A stretch of DNA of 5,530 bases from Methanobrevibacter sp. (GCA_031289975.1 JAITOM010000146.1:1-5530); one strand, 5' to 3'; shown: positions 1 through 5,456, counted from the stretch's first letter. Notes: generated by a model not told the origin, from the sequence alone. Made by a program: numbers and translations.

Positions 1-13
1 GATTTTATAAGTT

Positions 14-32
14 AGAAAATTCTTAATTTTCT
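14..32. repeat. Small A/T-rich hairpin downstream of the operon
   Basis: An 8-bp perfect stem (14-21 with 25-32) closes a 3-base loop. A second minor stem, GAAAT/ATTTC, follows at 38-52. They sit with the hairpin at 57-75 as a cluster of three hairpins beyond the 3' end of the glycosyltransferase gene that stops at 276. They may belong to a transcription-termination region, but in DNA this AT-rich short hairpins also arise by chance. Confidence 0.3.
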
Positions 33-56
33 TTAGTGAAATTTTTTATTTCAATT

Positions 57-86
57 AGAAAAACGAAGTTTTTCTTTATTTTTTAA
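57..86 (+). terminator. Terminator-like hairpin with U-tract
   Basis: A perfect 8-bp stem (AGAAAAAC at 57-64, GTTTTTCT at 68-75) closes a GAA loop and is followed on the plus strand by a T-rich run with six consecutive T at 79-84. This would end a rightward transcript entering from a gene off the left edge. The minus-strand operon points the other way into the same place, and the 3' arm is also U-rich when read on minus, so the site could stop both transcripts. No such gene is visible in the window, so the assignment rests on structure alone. Confidence 0.4.
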
Positions 87-115
87 TAATATTTATTTTT
101 AAAGAAGTTTATTTA

Positions 116-205
116 TTAAGAACTTTATCAAAATCACTATAACTTAATACAAAAATTTATCATTTTAGAATTTAAGAACTTATCCATAATGACTATAATT
201 AAAAT
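116..205. repeat. Diverged direct repeat, two copies
   Basis: Two copies of about 33 bases (116-148 and 172-205) share a TTAAGAAC start, then TTATC, and an ACTATAA core, with scattered mismatches and one small indel. They lie between the operon's stop codon and the hairpin cluster. Their role is unknown: remnant of a local duplication or a repeated protein-binding site are both possible. The rest of 1-275 contains no supportable gene. Confidence 0.35.
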
Positions 206-275
206 ATTTTTTGATTATTTTTATATCATTCAACTCATTATTAAGATAAATTTATTAAACAATAGCTATCAATGT

Positions 276-1976
276 TCAAATAGGAGTAGGACTGATTTCA
301 ATTATATTTCTTATTTGAAATTTAGTATTACTTACAAAACTCATCCTATAAGATTTAGCATAATAATTATCCAAAAATCCATAGTTTTTACCGTTTCTAA
401 TATAATAAAACTCCATATTTATCTTATCTTGACTGCCAAATATCCAGACTTTATGACCAGAATTTAGAGTATTGGTGACCCTTTCTAATTCATCACCCAA
501 TAGCATATCCATATCCAACTGATTCCACATTATATTTAAAAAAGCATTTTGAACTAAACTTCCCTCATATATGAAATAATTATCAAGATGAGGACGAAAT
601 ATTTTAGAATAGGAATACATTTCAAAGTTACTCACAATTAAATCGTTTGAATCAATTAAATTTAAAACATTATCCACATCCAGTGTGTATCTTTGATTAA
701 TAACACTAAGTGTTAAACCATCATAAGCAGATAATCCTCCCCCAATAACCATTAAAATCATGCAAATACCAAATAATGGTTTAGACTTATGATAAGTTTT
801 CCCAATTACAATACAAATAGTTAACCAAAATAATCCTATACTCATGAACAAATAGCGAATGTGTATAATTGGTTTTCCTAAACATTCAGATAGTATAATA
901 CCAACAATAATTTCAATTAAAATAATTAATGCTCCAAAAGTTAAAAAATTAACTTTCACTATTCTATCTTTTAAAATATTAAATGATATACCATTTTTAA
1001 ATGTGTATTTAATAATAATTCCAAAAACTATTGTTAAAAGCACCAAAAAAATTACAGTTTCCCAATTAAAAATCTCTTGAATTAGACTTAACCATCCATA
1101 CTCCTCTGGAGTTATTAAATCAACACTACTTTCACTAAGTTTAAGTGGATTTAAGAAATAAATAATTGTATTAATTAAAGCTTCACTATTAAATGGAGCA
1201 ATCCAATAATCGCTACTTATCACTTTAACTTGATGGAATAAATATATTCCCCATGTTCCCAAATAAACAAATATACAAATAATTCCTGATATAAATAGCT
1301 TTTTGACTTTATCAATATCATTATTTAATGAAATAACCAACAGTAAGATTAAATAAATAGTTGAAGCAACTATACCACAAAAATATTGAGTATATAATCC
1401 TAAAAGGGTAAATAGAATTAATAAAGCATAATTTTTCCAAGAGCCATCATTTGTTATTCTATAAGCCATATAAAAGACTAATGTTGAAAATAACAGACAA
1501 TAGCTGTACATTCTTAATTCAGCTAAGTAATGTATAAAATGAGGCATGCTCATAATACAAAAACTAAACAAACCAGCTGATAATACACCAATATCTTTTC
1601 TAAGATATTTCCAAGAAAAAATCATTAATATCAAAAAAGGAAATGATGAAATTAATCTACTTAAATAAATATCATTGAAAGGAAAATGTAGTGAATGCCC
1701 CAACAAAATAAAAAATTTAACTATTAAATAATAAAGCGGTGGATGAACATCCAATGAAGTTAAATATATTATATTTGGTATCGAACTTTTTACTAATTGT
1801 AAAGTAAATACTTCATCATAACGTAAAACATTCTCAAAATAATAAATAAATAAACTAATAAAATAGAGAATAAAACTTGAAATAAATAAAATTTTAGCAA
1901 TATTTTTTTCGTTTATAAAATCAGAAACTCTTTTAATGAATGGAATATTGTCTTCATTGAATAACTTCATTGCCAT
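276..1976 (-). CDS. GT-C membrane glycosyltransferase, PMT/ArnT-like (copy B)
   Basis: 566 residues, probably an integral membrane enzyme that transfers a sugar from a polyprenyl-phosphate donor to an acceptor outside the membrane. Seen: membrane segment at about 28-47; LRYDE at 51-55, with the acidic D54-E55 pair that occupies the catalytic position in the first outer loop of PMT-type enzymes; DVHPPLYYL at 76-84; AELRMYSY at 152-159; YWI at 257-259; HIRYLF at 372-377. About eleven hydrophobic segments end near 418, and a soluble domain of about 147 residues follows. The family (PMT_2, GT39/GT83-like) is inferred from these motifs. It is a clear paralogue of the gene at 2530-4152, but has Q197 where that copy has H183 in the YxHY motif. 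It starts 18 bases after the small anchored-protein gene. ATG at 1976 is taken as start; the ATG two codons later is equally possible, as neither has a good ribosome site (only a purine run, AGAGAG). Stop is TGA. Acceptor and donor are unknown. Confidence 0.9.
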   Translation of the reverse strand: MAMKLFNEDNIPFIKRVSDFINEKNIAKILFISSFILYFISLFIYYFENVLRYDEVFTLQLVKSSIPNIIYLTSLDVHPPLYYLIVKFFILLGHSLHFPFNDIYLSRLISSFPFLILMIFSWKYLRKDIGVLSAGLFSFCIMSMPHFIHYLAELRMYSYCLLFSTLVFYMAYRITNDGSWKNYALLILFTLLGLYTQYFCGIVASTIYLILLLVISLNNDIDKVKKLFISGIICIFVYLGTWGIYLFHQVKVISSDYWIAPFNSEALINTIIYFLNPLKLSESSVDLITPEEYGWLSLIQEIFNWETVIFLVLLTIVFGIIIKYTFKNGISFNILKDRIVKVNFLTFGALIILIEIIVGIILSECLGKPIIHIRYLFMSIGLFWLTICIVIGKTYHKSKPLFGICMILMVIGGGLSAYDGLTLSVINQRYTLDVDNVLNLIDSNDLIVSNFEMYSYSKIFRPHLDNYFIYEGSLVQNAFLNIMWNQLDMDMLLGDELERVTNTLNSGHKVWIFGSQDKINMEFYYIRNGKNYGFLDNYYAKSYRMSFVSNTKFQIRNIIEISPTPI

Positions 1977-1994
1977 CTACTCTCTAAATACTTA

Positions 1995-2474
1995 TTAACC
2001 CTTAATATGAGTTTGCCCCTGATAATTATTGTCTTTATTTATTAATTGAACACTTGTAAGATAAATAGCTTCAGATTTATTATTTTTATTATGATCATCA
2101 AAAAATAGAATTTCAACAAGAGAAGGTAATTTACCATTAGCACCAGCATTATATCCAATCATCTCAACAAATTCCGATACTTGATTAGGTATCATCTTTT
2201 CCTCCCAACAATTGTCATTTTCAGACAAAATAGAACCATCTTTATCATAGTAGGTAGTCTTCATTTTTAAATAAGGAAGTTCAACAAAAGCTTTAACTTT
2301 ACAGGAAACACTGAAAGAATTTAGTAAACCCTGTGAATCATCATAAACAACAATATTAGTAACTCGAATTTTACCATTATTTTCATCCATTCCACGATTA
2401 ATAGCACCAAAAGCAATAGCTATTAAAACAATAATAATAATAATATACCATAAAATTTTTAACTTTCTATCCAT
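1995..2474 (-). CDS. Small membrane-anchored protein, function unknown (copy B)
   Basis: 159 residues. A short basic N-terminus (MDRKLK) precedes one hydrophobic helix at about 7-25, so the protein is probably anchored with its remaining 130 or so residues outside the cell. That part alternates polar and hydrophobic residues and carries a Y-x-D-x-D-G turn (75-80) followed by IL and a conserved W90, then a VEILFF strand near 120-125. The look recalls small extracellular beta domains of the FxLYD type, but I do not recognise the family. It aligns without gaps from residue 1 to 90 with the protein at 4193-4651; shared residues include G23, N26, G34, C58, Y68, Y75, D77, D79, G80, E85, N86 and W90. 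A second cysteine, C89, is present only here. It precedes the glycosyltransferase at 276-1976 by 18 bases, so translation may be coupled. The ATG at 2474 is supported by the paralogue, whose MDR start matches; the ribosome site is weak (AGTGG). Confidence 0.85.
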   Translation of the reverse strand: MDRKLKILWYIIIIIVLIAIAFGAINRGMDENNGKIRVTNIVVYDDSQGLLNSFSVSCKVKAFVELPYLKMKTTYYDKDGSILSENDNCWEEKMIPNQVSEFVEMIGYNAGANGKLPSLVEILFFDDHNKNNKSEAIYLTSVQLINKDNNYQGQTHIKG

Positions 2475-2496
2475 TTTAAAACCACTAATATTATTA

Positions 2497-2534
2497 ATTT
2501 AACTTATATTCTATTATTTTACTTATATTCTATT
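2497..2534. repeat. Tandem 19-bp repeat at the junction of the two cassettes
   Basis: Two adjacent 19-base units (2497-2515 and 2516-2534) differ at one position. The second unit contains the TAG stop codon of the glycosyltransferase gene (2530-2532), and both fill most of the 55-base gap before the next gene. Read on minus each unit holds GAATATAAGT, loosely TATA-like, so an internal promoter for the downstream cassette is conceivable but weak. Replication slippage explains the repeat more simply. Confidence 0.7.
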
Positions 2535-4152
2535 TTTTAATTTCTACTACAAAAGTTGTGAAGTAATCTAAATGATCTGGAATTTGTGGAACATTAAATG
2601 TATAAGTAAGATTCCGATCAACACTTTTAATTAACTTGTTCATAATAATAAAATGATCAACAGGATTTTTTATTCCAGATAAATAAAATACCTTATTCCC
2701 ATCATTTAATGTTTTATTTACTTTATTGGTAATATTATTATCATCAAAAAAACTTGAATCATGTAAAGAGAAATAAACATTTTTAAAAGGGATTTCCCAA
2801 TAGCTATCTAATGATTCGATAACCGTGTTCTCGTCACTATGGTTCATGAATAAATTTCTATAACCAGTTAAACTTAAATCACCATCAATTACTAAATCAT
2901 CAGGACCAATATTATTTAAAGCACTTTTCAAATCATTTACAAAATATTTATTATTTATATTACCATTTAAACTATTAACATTACTAATCATACCACCAGC
3001 AAAAAATAGTATCAAGCATAAGGCGAATAATCTTTTATTAGTATAAACTCGACTTATTAAAATAGACACCGTCAACCAAAAACATGCAAAACTTATGAAT
3101 AAATATCTCACATGTAATATTGGTCTACCAACTAAATTTGATAATAACAAACCTACAACGAGTTCTAATATAAGTACAAATCCACCAAAAACTAAAAAAT
3201 TCTCATTAATAATTTTAGAAACTATTATCTCCTTTGAAAAATTATCTTTAAATATAAATTTAAAAGAATTGATCATTAAAATACTAAGAAGAATTAATAA
3301 TATTACAGCCCCCCAAGAATCACGACTATTATTAATTAAATCCCAAGTGGTTTCAGCAGTTTGTGTTGAACTTAATAAATACCAAAGATAATGTAGTGCG
3401 GTCATTGAATCAAAAGTTCCAATCCAATAACTGCCTTTAATATAATTTATTTGTTTAACAACCACAGAAATCCAAGGAATAAAGAGGATTAATATAGTAA
3501 AACCACTAAAAATAGTTTTCATGATTTCTTTAACATTATTTCTAAGAGCAAACCAAAAAATCATCATTAAATAAATACAAACAATAGCAACTAAACAGAA
3601 ATAGTGCATATAAGCTGATAATGCACCTATTATTATTAATATGATATAATTTTTTCTTGATGGGTTTATTGTGATTTTATAAGCCATGTAAAATGTTAAT
3701 GTTACAAATAACATTCCCCAATTGTACATTCGAACATCAGTTAAATAAAAAAGAAATTGAGGCATTATAACTAAGCTTAAACTAAATAATCCGCTAGCAA
3801 TCCATCCAATATCTTTTTTAAGATATTTATAACTAAATATCATTAATATGATTGTGGGAATGGTGGAGAATATTTTACCCGGTATTATATTGCCTAAATT
3901 AATCCCTAAACAATTTAAAAGAGAAAAAAATTCTTTAACAACTAAGTAATGAAGTGGTGGATGAACATCTAAAGCAGTGAAATGGATAATATTTGGAATA
4001 GTACTTTTGATTAGGTATAGTTCAAACAATTCATCATATCTTAAAGTATTTTCATTAACACTCAACATTAAATTTATTAGAAGCATTATTAAACTAATAA
4101 AAAATAAAATTAATCCTACTTCCTTTTCTCTAAACATTTTACTATTTTTCAT
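2530..4152 (-). CDS. GT-C membrane glycosyltransferase, PMT/ArnT-like (copy A)
   Basis: 540 residues, predicted polytopic membrane glycosyltransferase using a lipid-phosphate sugar donor at the outer face. Seen: membrane segment at about 12-31; LRYDE at 37-41 with acidic D40-E41; DVHPPLHYL at 62-70; DVRMYNW at 139-145; YMHYF at 181-185; SYWIGTF at 241-247; HVRYLF at 347-352; last hydrophobic segment ending near 391; then a soluble domain of about 149 residues. The DE pair and HPPL motif are characteristic of PMT_2/GT39-like enzymes; the substrate cannot be read from sequence. It matches copy B motif for motif, with the terminal domain the least conserved part. That domain carries four N-x-S/T sequons (NHS, NIT, NKT, NLT), whereas copy B's has none. 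The gene follows its small partner by 40 bases. ATG at 4152 is chosen as start; the ATG at codon 6 (4137) is an alternative because no strong ribosome site precedes either. Stop TAG lies in a tandem repeat. Confidence 0.9.
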   Translation of the reverse strand: MKNSKMFREKEVGLILFFISLIMLLINLMLSVNENTLRYDELFELYLIKSTIPNIIHFTALDVHPPLHYLVVKEFFSLLNCLGINLGNIIPGKIFSTIPTIILMIFSYKYLKKDIGWIASGLFSLSLVIMPQFLFYLTDVRMYNWGMLFVTLTFYMAYKITINPSRKNYIILIIIGALSAYMHYFCLVAIVCIYLMMIFWFALRNNVKEIMKTIFSGFTILILFIPWISVVVKQINYIKGSYWIGTFDSMTALHYLWYLLSSTQTAETTWDLINNSRDSWGAVILLILLSILMINSFKFIFKDNFSKEIIVSKIINENFLVFGGFVLILELVVGLLLSNLVGRPILHVRYLFISFACFWLTVSILISRVYTNKRLFALCLILFFAGGMISNVNSLNGNINNKYFVNDLKSALNNIGPDDLVIDGDLSLTGYRNLFMNHSDENTVIESLDSYWEIPFKNVYFSLHDSSFFDDNNITNKVNKTLNDGNKVFYLSGIKNPVDHFIIMNKLIKSVDRNLTYTFNVPQIPDHLDYFTTFVVEIKK

Positions 4153-4192
4153 ATTATCAGTATAATTCTTCTTAAATAAGCTAAATGATCAT

Positions 4193-4651
4193 TTACATAG
4201 CAGTTCCATGATTTATATATATACTTGTATAAGAAACTGAATTAGAATATGCCAAATTACTATTATATCGAGTAGTGAAGAAAAATAATTCTACAATATC
4301 TGCTTTTTTATTTTTATTTAATTTATATCCAGGAAACTCAGATACATCAAATTCAGCATTAGCTAAAATATCTTCCTTAGTCCAAGCATTAGGATTTTCA
4401 TATAATATATTCCCATCTTCATCTTTATAAACCGTCATCAAACGTAAGTAATCTAATTTTTTAATCGCTGTAATATGACATGCAACATTAATACTATCAG
4501 GAAAATCAAGACTATTTTCATCTATTTTAAGTTTAGTTATTGTCATAGTTCCTTTAATTTCTTCAACTCCACCATTAATAAAACCAATGATCACCAATCC
4601 AACAAACAAAATAAATATTATTCCCAGAATGATTTTTACAATTCTATCCAT
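4193..4651 (-). CDS. Small membrane-anchored protein, function unknown (copy A)
   Basis: 152 residues; first gene of the operon. A short charged start (MDRIVK) and one hydrophobic helix at about 7-25 predict a single N-terminal anchor with the rest outside the cell. The outer part has a conserved C58, YL at 68-69, Y75, a DEDG turn at 77-80, IL, EN at 85-86 and W90, and a VELFFF strand near 118-123; a beta-rich fold is likely, family unrecognised. It is the paralogue of the protein at 1995-2474. The frame stays open to a GTG at 4660, but ATG at 4651 is the better start: it gives the MDR start shared with the paralogue, makes the two proteins align residue for residue to W90, and has an AGGTG ribosome site six bases upstream, which the GTG codon itself overlaps. 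The glycosyltransferase gene follows after 40 bases. A role as partner, chaperone or acceptor of that enzyme is inference from position only. Confidence 0.85.
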   Translation of the reverse strand: MDRIVKIILGIIFILFVGLVIIGFINGGVEEIKGTMTITKLKIDENSLDFPDSINVACHITAIKKLDYLRLMTVYKDEDGNILYENPNAWTKEDILANAEFDVSEFPGYKLNKNKKADIVELFFFTTRYNSNLAYSNSVSYTSIYINHGTAM

Positions 4652-4657
4652 TAACAA

Positions 4658-4662
4658 CACCT
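4658..4662 (-). promoter_or_regulatory. Ribosome binding site deciding the start of copy A small protein
   Basis: AGGTG on the minus strand ends six bases before the ATG at 4651 and matches the GGTG core complementary to the archaeal 16S rRNA 3' end. It overlaps the upstream in-frame GTG at 4660, which argues against that GTG as start. The paralogous gene has a related but scrambled sequence (AGTGG) at the same place. Confidence 0.65.
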
Positions 4663-4725
4663 AATTAAATCAACCATTATTAAAAATTATTTAAATTAAA
4701 TTTAAAAGATTAAATAATAATATTT

Positions 4726-4746
4726 AAAAAAATATTTTGCAAAAAA
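4726..4746 (-). terminator. Two U-tracts in the presumed leader (possible attenuator)
   Basis: On the minus strand a run of six T (4746-4741) is followed nine bases later by a run of seven T (4732-4726). A very small stem (ATTTC/GAAAT, 4746-4757) lies directly before the first. U-tracts like these are the core signal for archaeal intrinsic termination. If transcription starts near 4790 they would act inside the leader; if the true promoter is nearer the gene (for example the TTTAAATTTAATTTAAATA stretch around 4690-4706) they would end an upstream transcript instead. Confidence 0.3.
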
Positions 4747-4810
4747 TTTCTTGAAATATCTATAATAAATTAATTATACAAAACACTATAGTATGTATGA
4801 ATCAACTACT

Positions 4811-4829
4811 ATTTAAATATAATGGTTTT
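4811..4829 (-). promoter_or_regulatory. Candidate archaeal promoter (BRE/TATA) for the operon
   Basis: Read on minus, AAAACC (4829-4824) is followed by ATTATATTTAAAT (4823-4811), resembling a BRE plus TATA box. A start site about 25 bases downstream would fall near 4785-4795, leaving a leader of roughly 135-145 bases. The upstream BRE-like part lies inside a 21-base palindrome, so a bound regulator would meet the basal factors directly. The surrounding DNA is so AT-rich that other TATA-like stretches (4690-4706, 4758-4779) are rivals. Confidence 0.35.
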
Positions 4830-4845
4830 AAACATTGTTTAAAAC
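4825..4845. promoter_or_regulatory. Perfect 21-base palindrome, candidate operator
   Basis: GTTTTAAACA (4825-4834) and TGTTTAAAAC (4836-4845) are exact inverted copies around a single T. It includes G and C at matched positions, so it is not a simple AT palindrome. It abuts and partly overlaps the candidate BRE/TATA of the operon, the usual place for a dimeric helix-turn-helix regulator in archaea. No regulator gene is in the window. Operator function is inference; the symmetry is seen directly. Confidence 0.5.
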
Positions 4846-4866
4846 TTATTAAAAATGAATCATTAG

Positions 4867-4886
4867 CTCTCTCTCTCTCTCTCTCT
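4867..4886. repeat. (CT)10 dinucleotide microsatellite
   Basis: Ten uninterrupted CT units, (GA)10 on the operon's strand, lie about 20 bases upstream of the palindrome and 215 bases upstream of the first start codon. No open frame of useful length crosses it, so length changes would alter spacing, not reading frame. Perfect dinucleotide runs of this length are uncommon in prokaryotes and are known to slip; a link to phase-variable expression of the surface-modification operon is inference. Confidence 0.9.
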
Positions 4887-4889
4887 TTA

Positions 4890-4937
4890 TTCCTATTTGA
4901 AGAATAATAATCTTTTATAATATATTATTAATAGGAA
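4890..4937. repeat. Imperfect hairpin beside the microsatellite
   Basis: Arms TTCCTATT (4890-4897) and AATAGGAA (4930-4937) are perfectly complementary; after a five-base bulge the stem continues with AATAAT (4903-4908) and ATTATT (4924-4929). It begins three bases from the CT run. It could be a terminator-like or protein-binding structure; nothing shows which. Confidence 0.4.
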
Positions 4938-5000
4938 ATGTGGTTTGGTGTGTGAAACTGAATTAATTTACAACTCAGCAGCTGATAGTAAATAGATTTA

Positions 5001-5093
5001 TCAACTATAATCCTTTACCCAACTTTTATTACATGATAACAAAATTTTATTCAATTCAGCATTTGTTATTAATTTAAAGGAGTTGTTTTTCAT
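5001..5093 (-). pseudogene. 30-codon ORF, possible micro-gene or decayed gene start
   Basis: The 30 residues start MKNNSFKLITNAELNKILLS and continue to KDYS before TGA, directly followed by TAA. Composition is protein-like, with polar and hydrophobic residues mixed as in a helix and one W. A GAGG ribosome site lies ten bases before the ATG, and a promoter-like motif (5121-5157) is correctly placed before that. After the double stop the same frame reads LLSAAEL, one more stop, then INSVSHTKPHF, suggesting a longer gene, for example a transposase, broken by point changes. I do not recognise the family. The alternatives are a genuine 30-residue peptide or chance. Confidence 0.3.
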
Positions 5094-5172
5094 GATAATT
5101 TTTCCTCATTTAAATGTTACAATTTATAGTATAGTGTATGAAATAATGTTTGTAAGTAATGAGATTTTTTAA
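5092..5172 (+). CDS. Doubtful 26-codon ORF with a good ribosome site
   Basis: An AAAGGAG sequence (5077-5083) lies nine bases before an ATG at 5092 that opens 26 codons, mostly hydrophobic, ending TAA at 5170-5172. Its start overlaps the start of the minus-strand 30-codon ORF in a shared CATG. No plus-strand promoter is evident, and the minus ORF has the better context, so this is likely chance. Confidence 0.12.
   Translation: MIIFPHLNVTIYSIVYEIMFVSNEIF
5121..5157 (-). promoter_or_regulatory. Promoter-like motif: TTACAAAC plus TATA-like core
   Basis: On minus, TTACAAACATTATTTCATAC (5155-5136) leads into CACTATACTATAAATT. The same arrangement, TTACAAAC, a T-rich spacer of about 12, then C-ACTAT, occurs in both arms of the inverted repeat at 5301-5456. 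The TATA-like part lies 30-40 bases upstream of the ATG at 5093, a normal distance for an archaeal promoter with a short leader. Three copies in 340 bases suggest a conserved element and not chance. Confidence 0.4.
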
Positions 5173-5300
5173 ATTACAGCATAAATGTCAAATTTTTAAT
5201 TAAAAAAATTATAATTATTATTTTTAAAAATAAATAAATAAAAATTATTATTTAAAAATTAATTTAATATTAATTTGAAATTTATAAAAATAAGATGTTT

Positions 5301-5456
5301 AAAAATAATGATTAATTACAAACATTTTTTACATCACTATTATTAATATTTATAAAATTTAATTAAATATTTATAATCAAACACTCTTTTTATCAAACAC
5401 TCTTTTTATTTATTTATAGTGGAATAAAAAAAGTTTGTAATTAATCATTTATTTTT
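5301..5456. repeat. 156-bp inverted repeat with about 43-bp arms
   Basis: The outer 23-24 bases (5301-5323 and 5433-5456) are inverted copies differing only by one inserted A; they include the exact 15-mer TGATTAATTACAAAC. The match continues inward, less perfectly, over TTTTTTA and CACTAT (to 5341 and from 5413). About 70 bases separate the arms, containing a tandem 16-mer. There is no transposase or clear target duplication (flanks GTTT and ATTT). It may be a MITE-like mobile remnant, a paired promoter or operator region with the motif facing inward from both sides, or an RNA-hairpin locus. Confidence 0.65.
5376..5407. repeat. Exact 16-bp tandem repeat inside the inverted repeat
   Basis: ATCAAACACTCTTTTT occurs twice without interruption (5376-5391, 5392-5407), with the match running two bases further. 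On minus the unit reads AAAAAGAGTGTTTGAT and lies just downstream of the right arm's TATA-like sequence, where a transcript start would be expected. Function unknown; slippage duplication or a doubled binding site. Confidence 0.8.

Noticed and set aside
1..15. Possible last codons (D-F-I-S-stop) of a plus-strand gene entering from the left
   Set aside because: Five codons in AT-rich DNA prove nothing, although the terminator-like hairpin at 57-86 would fit such a gene.
81..190. Minus-strand ATG at about 190 opening a 16-codon frame (MDKFLNSKMINFCIKL)
   Set aside because: Too short, no ribosome site, and lies in the repeat region downstream of the operon.
189..467. Plus-strand open frame of 92 codons
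   Set aside because: It lies largely antisense to the end of the copy B glycosyltransferase, is dominated by I, F and Y from AT-rich sequence, has no ribosome site and no recognisable motif.
859..1080. Plus-strand open frame of 73 codons
   Set aside because: Entirely antisense to a well-supported membrane enzyme; composition is that of a reverse shadow.
3095..3391. Plus-strand open frame of 98 codons
   Set aside because: Entirely antisense to the copy A glycosyltransferase, with no ribosome site or motif.
3977..4165. Plus-strand open frame of 62 codons
   Set aside because: Hydrophobic shadow of the first membrane helix of copy A on the other strand.
4652..4660. GTG at 4660 as start of the copy A small protein
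   Set aside because: It overlaps the ribosome binding site of the ATG at 4651 and would add three residues absent from the paralogue.
4933..4995. Short plus-strand frame reading KCGLVCETELIYNSAADSK
   Set aside because: Protein-like composition, but no ATG or convincing start, only about 20 codons, and antisense to the better-supported decayed minus frame.
5301..5456. CRISPR array
   Set aside because: The repeats are one inverted pair and one tandem 16-mer without spacers; there is no series of regularly spaced direct repeats.
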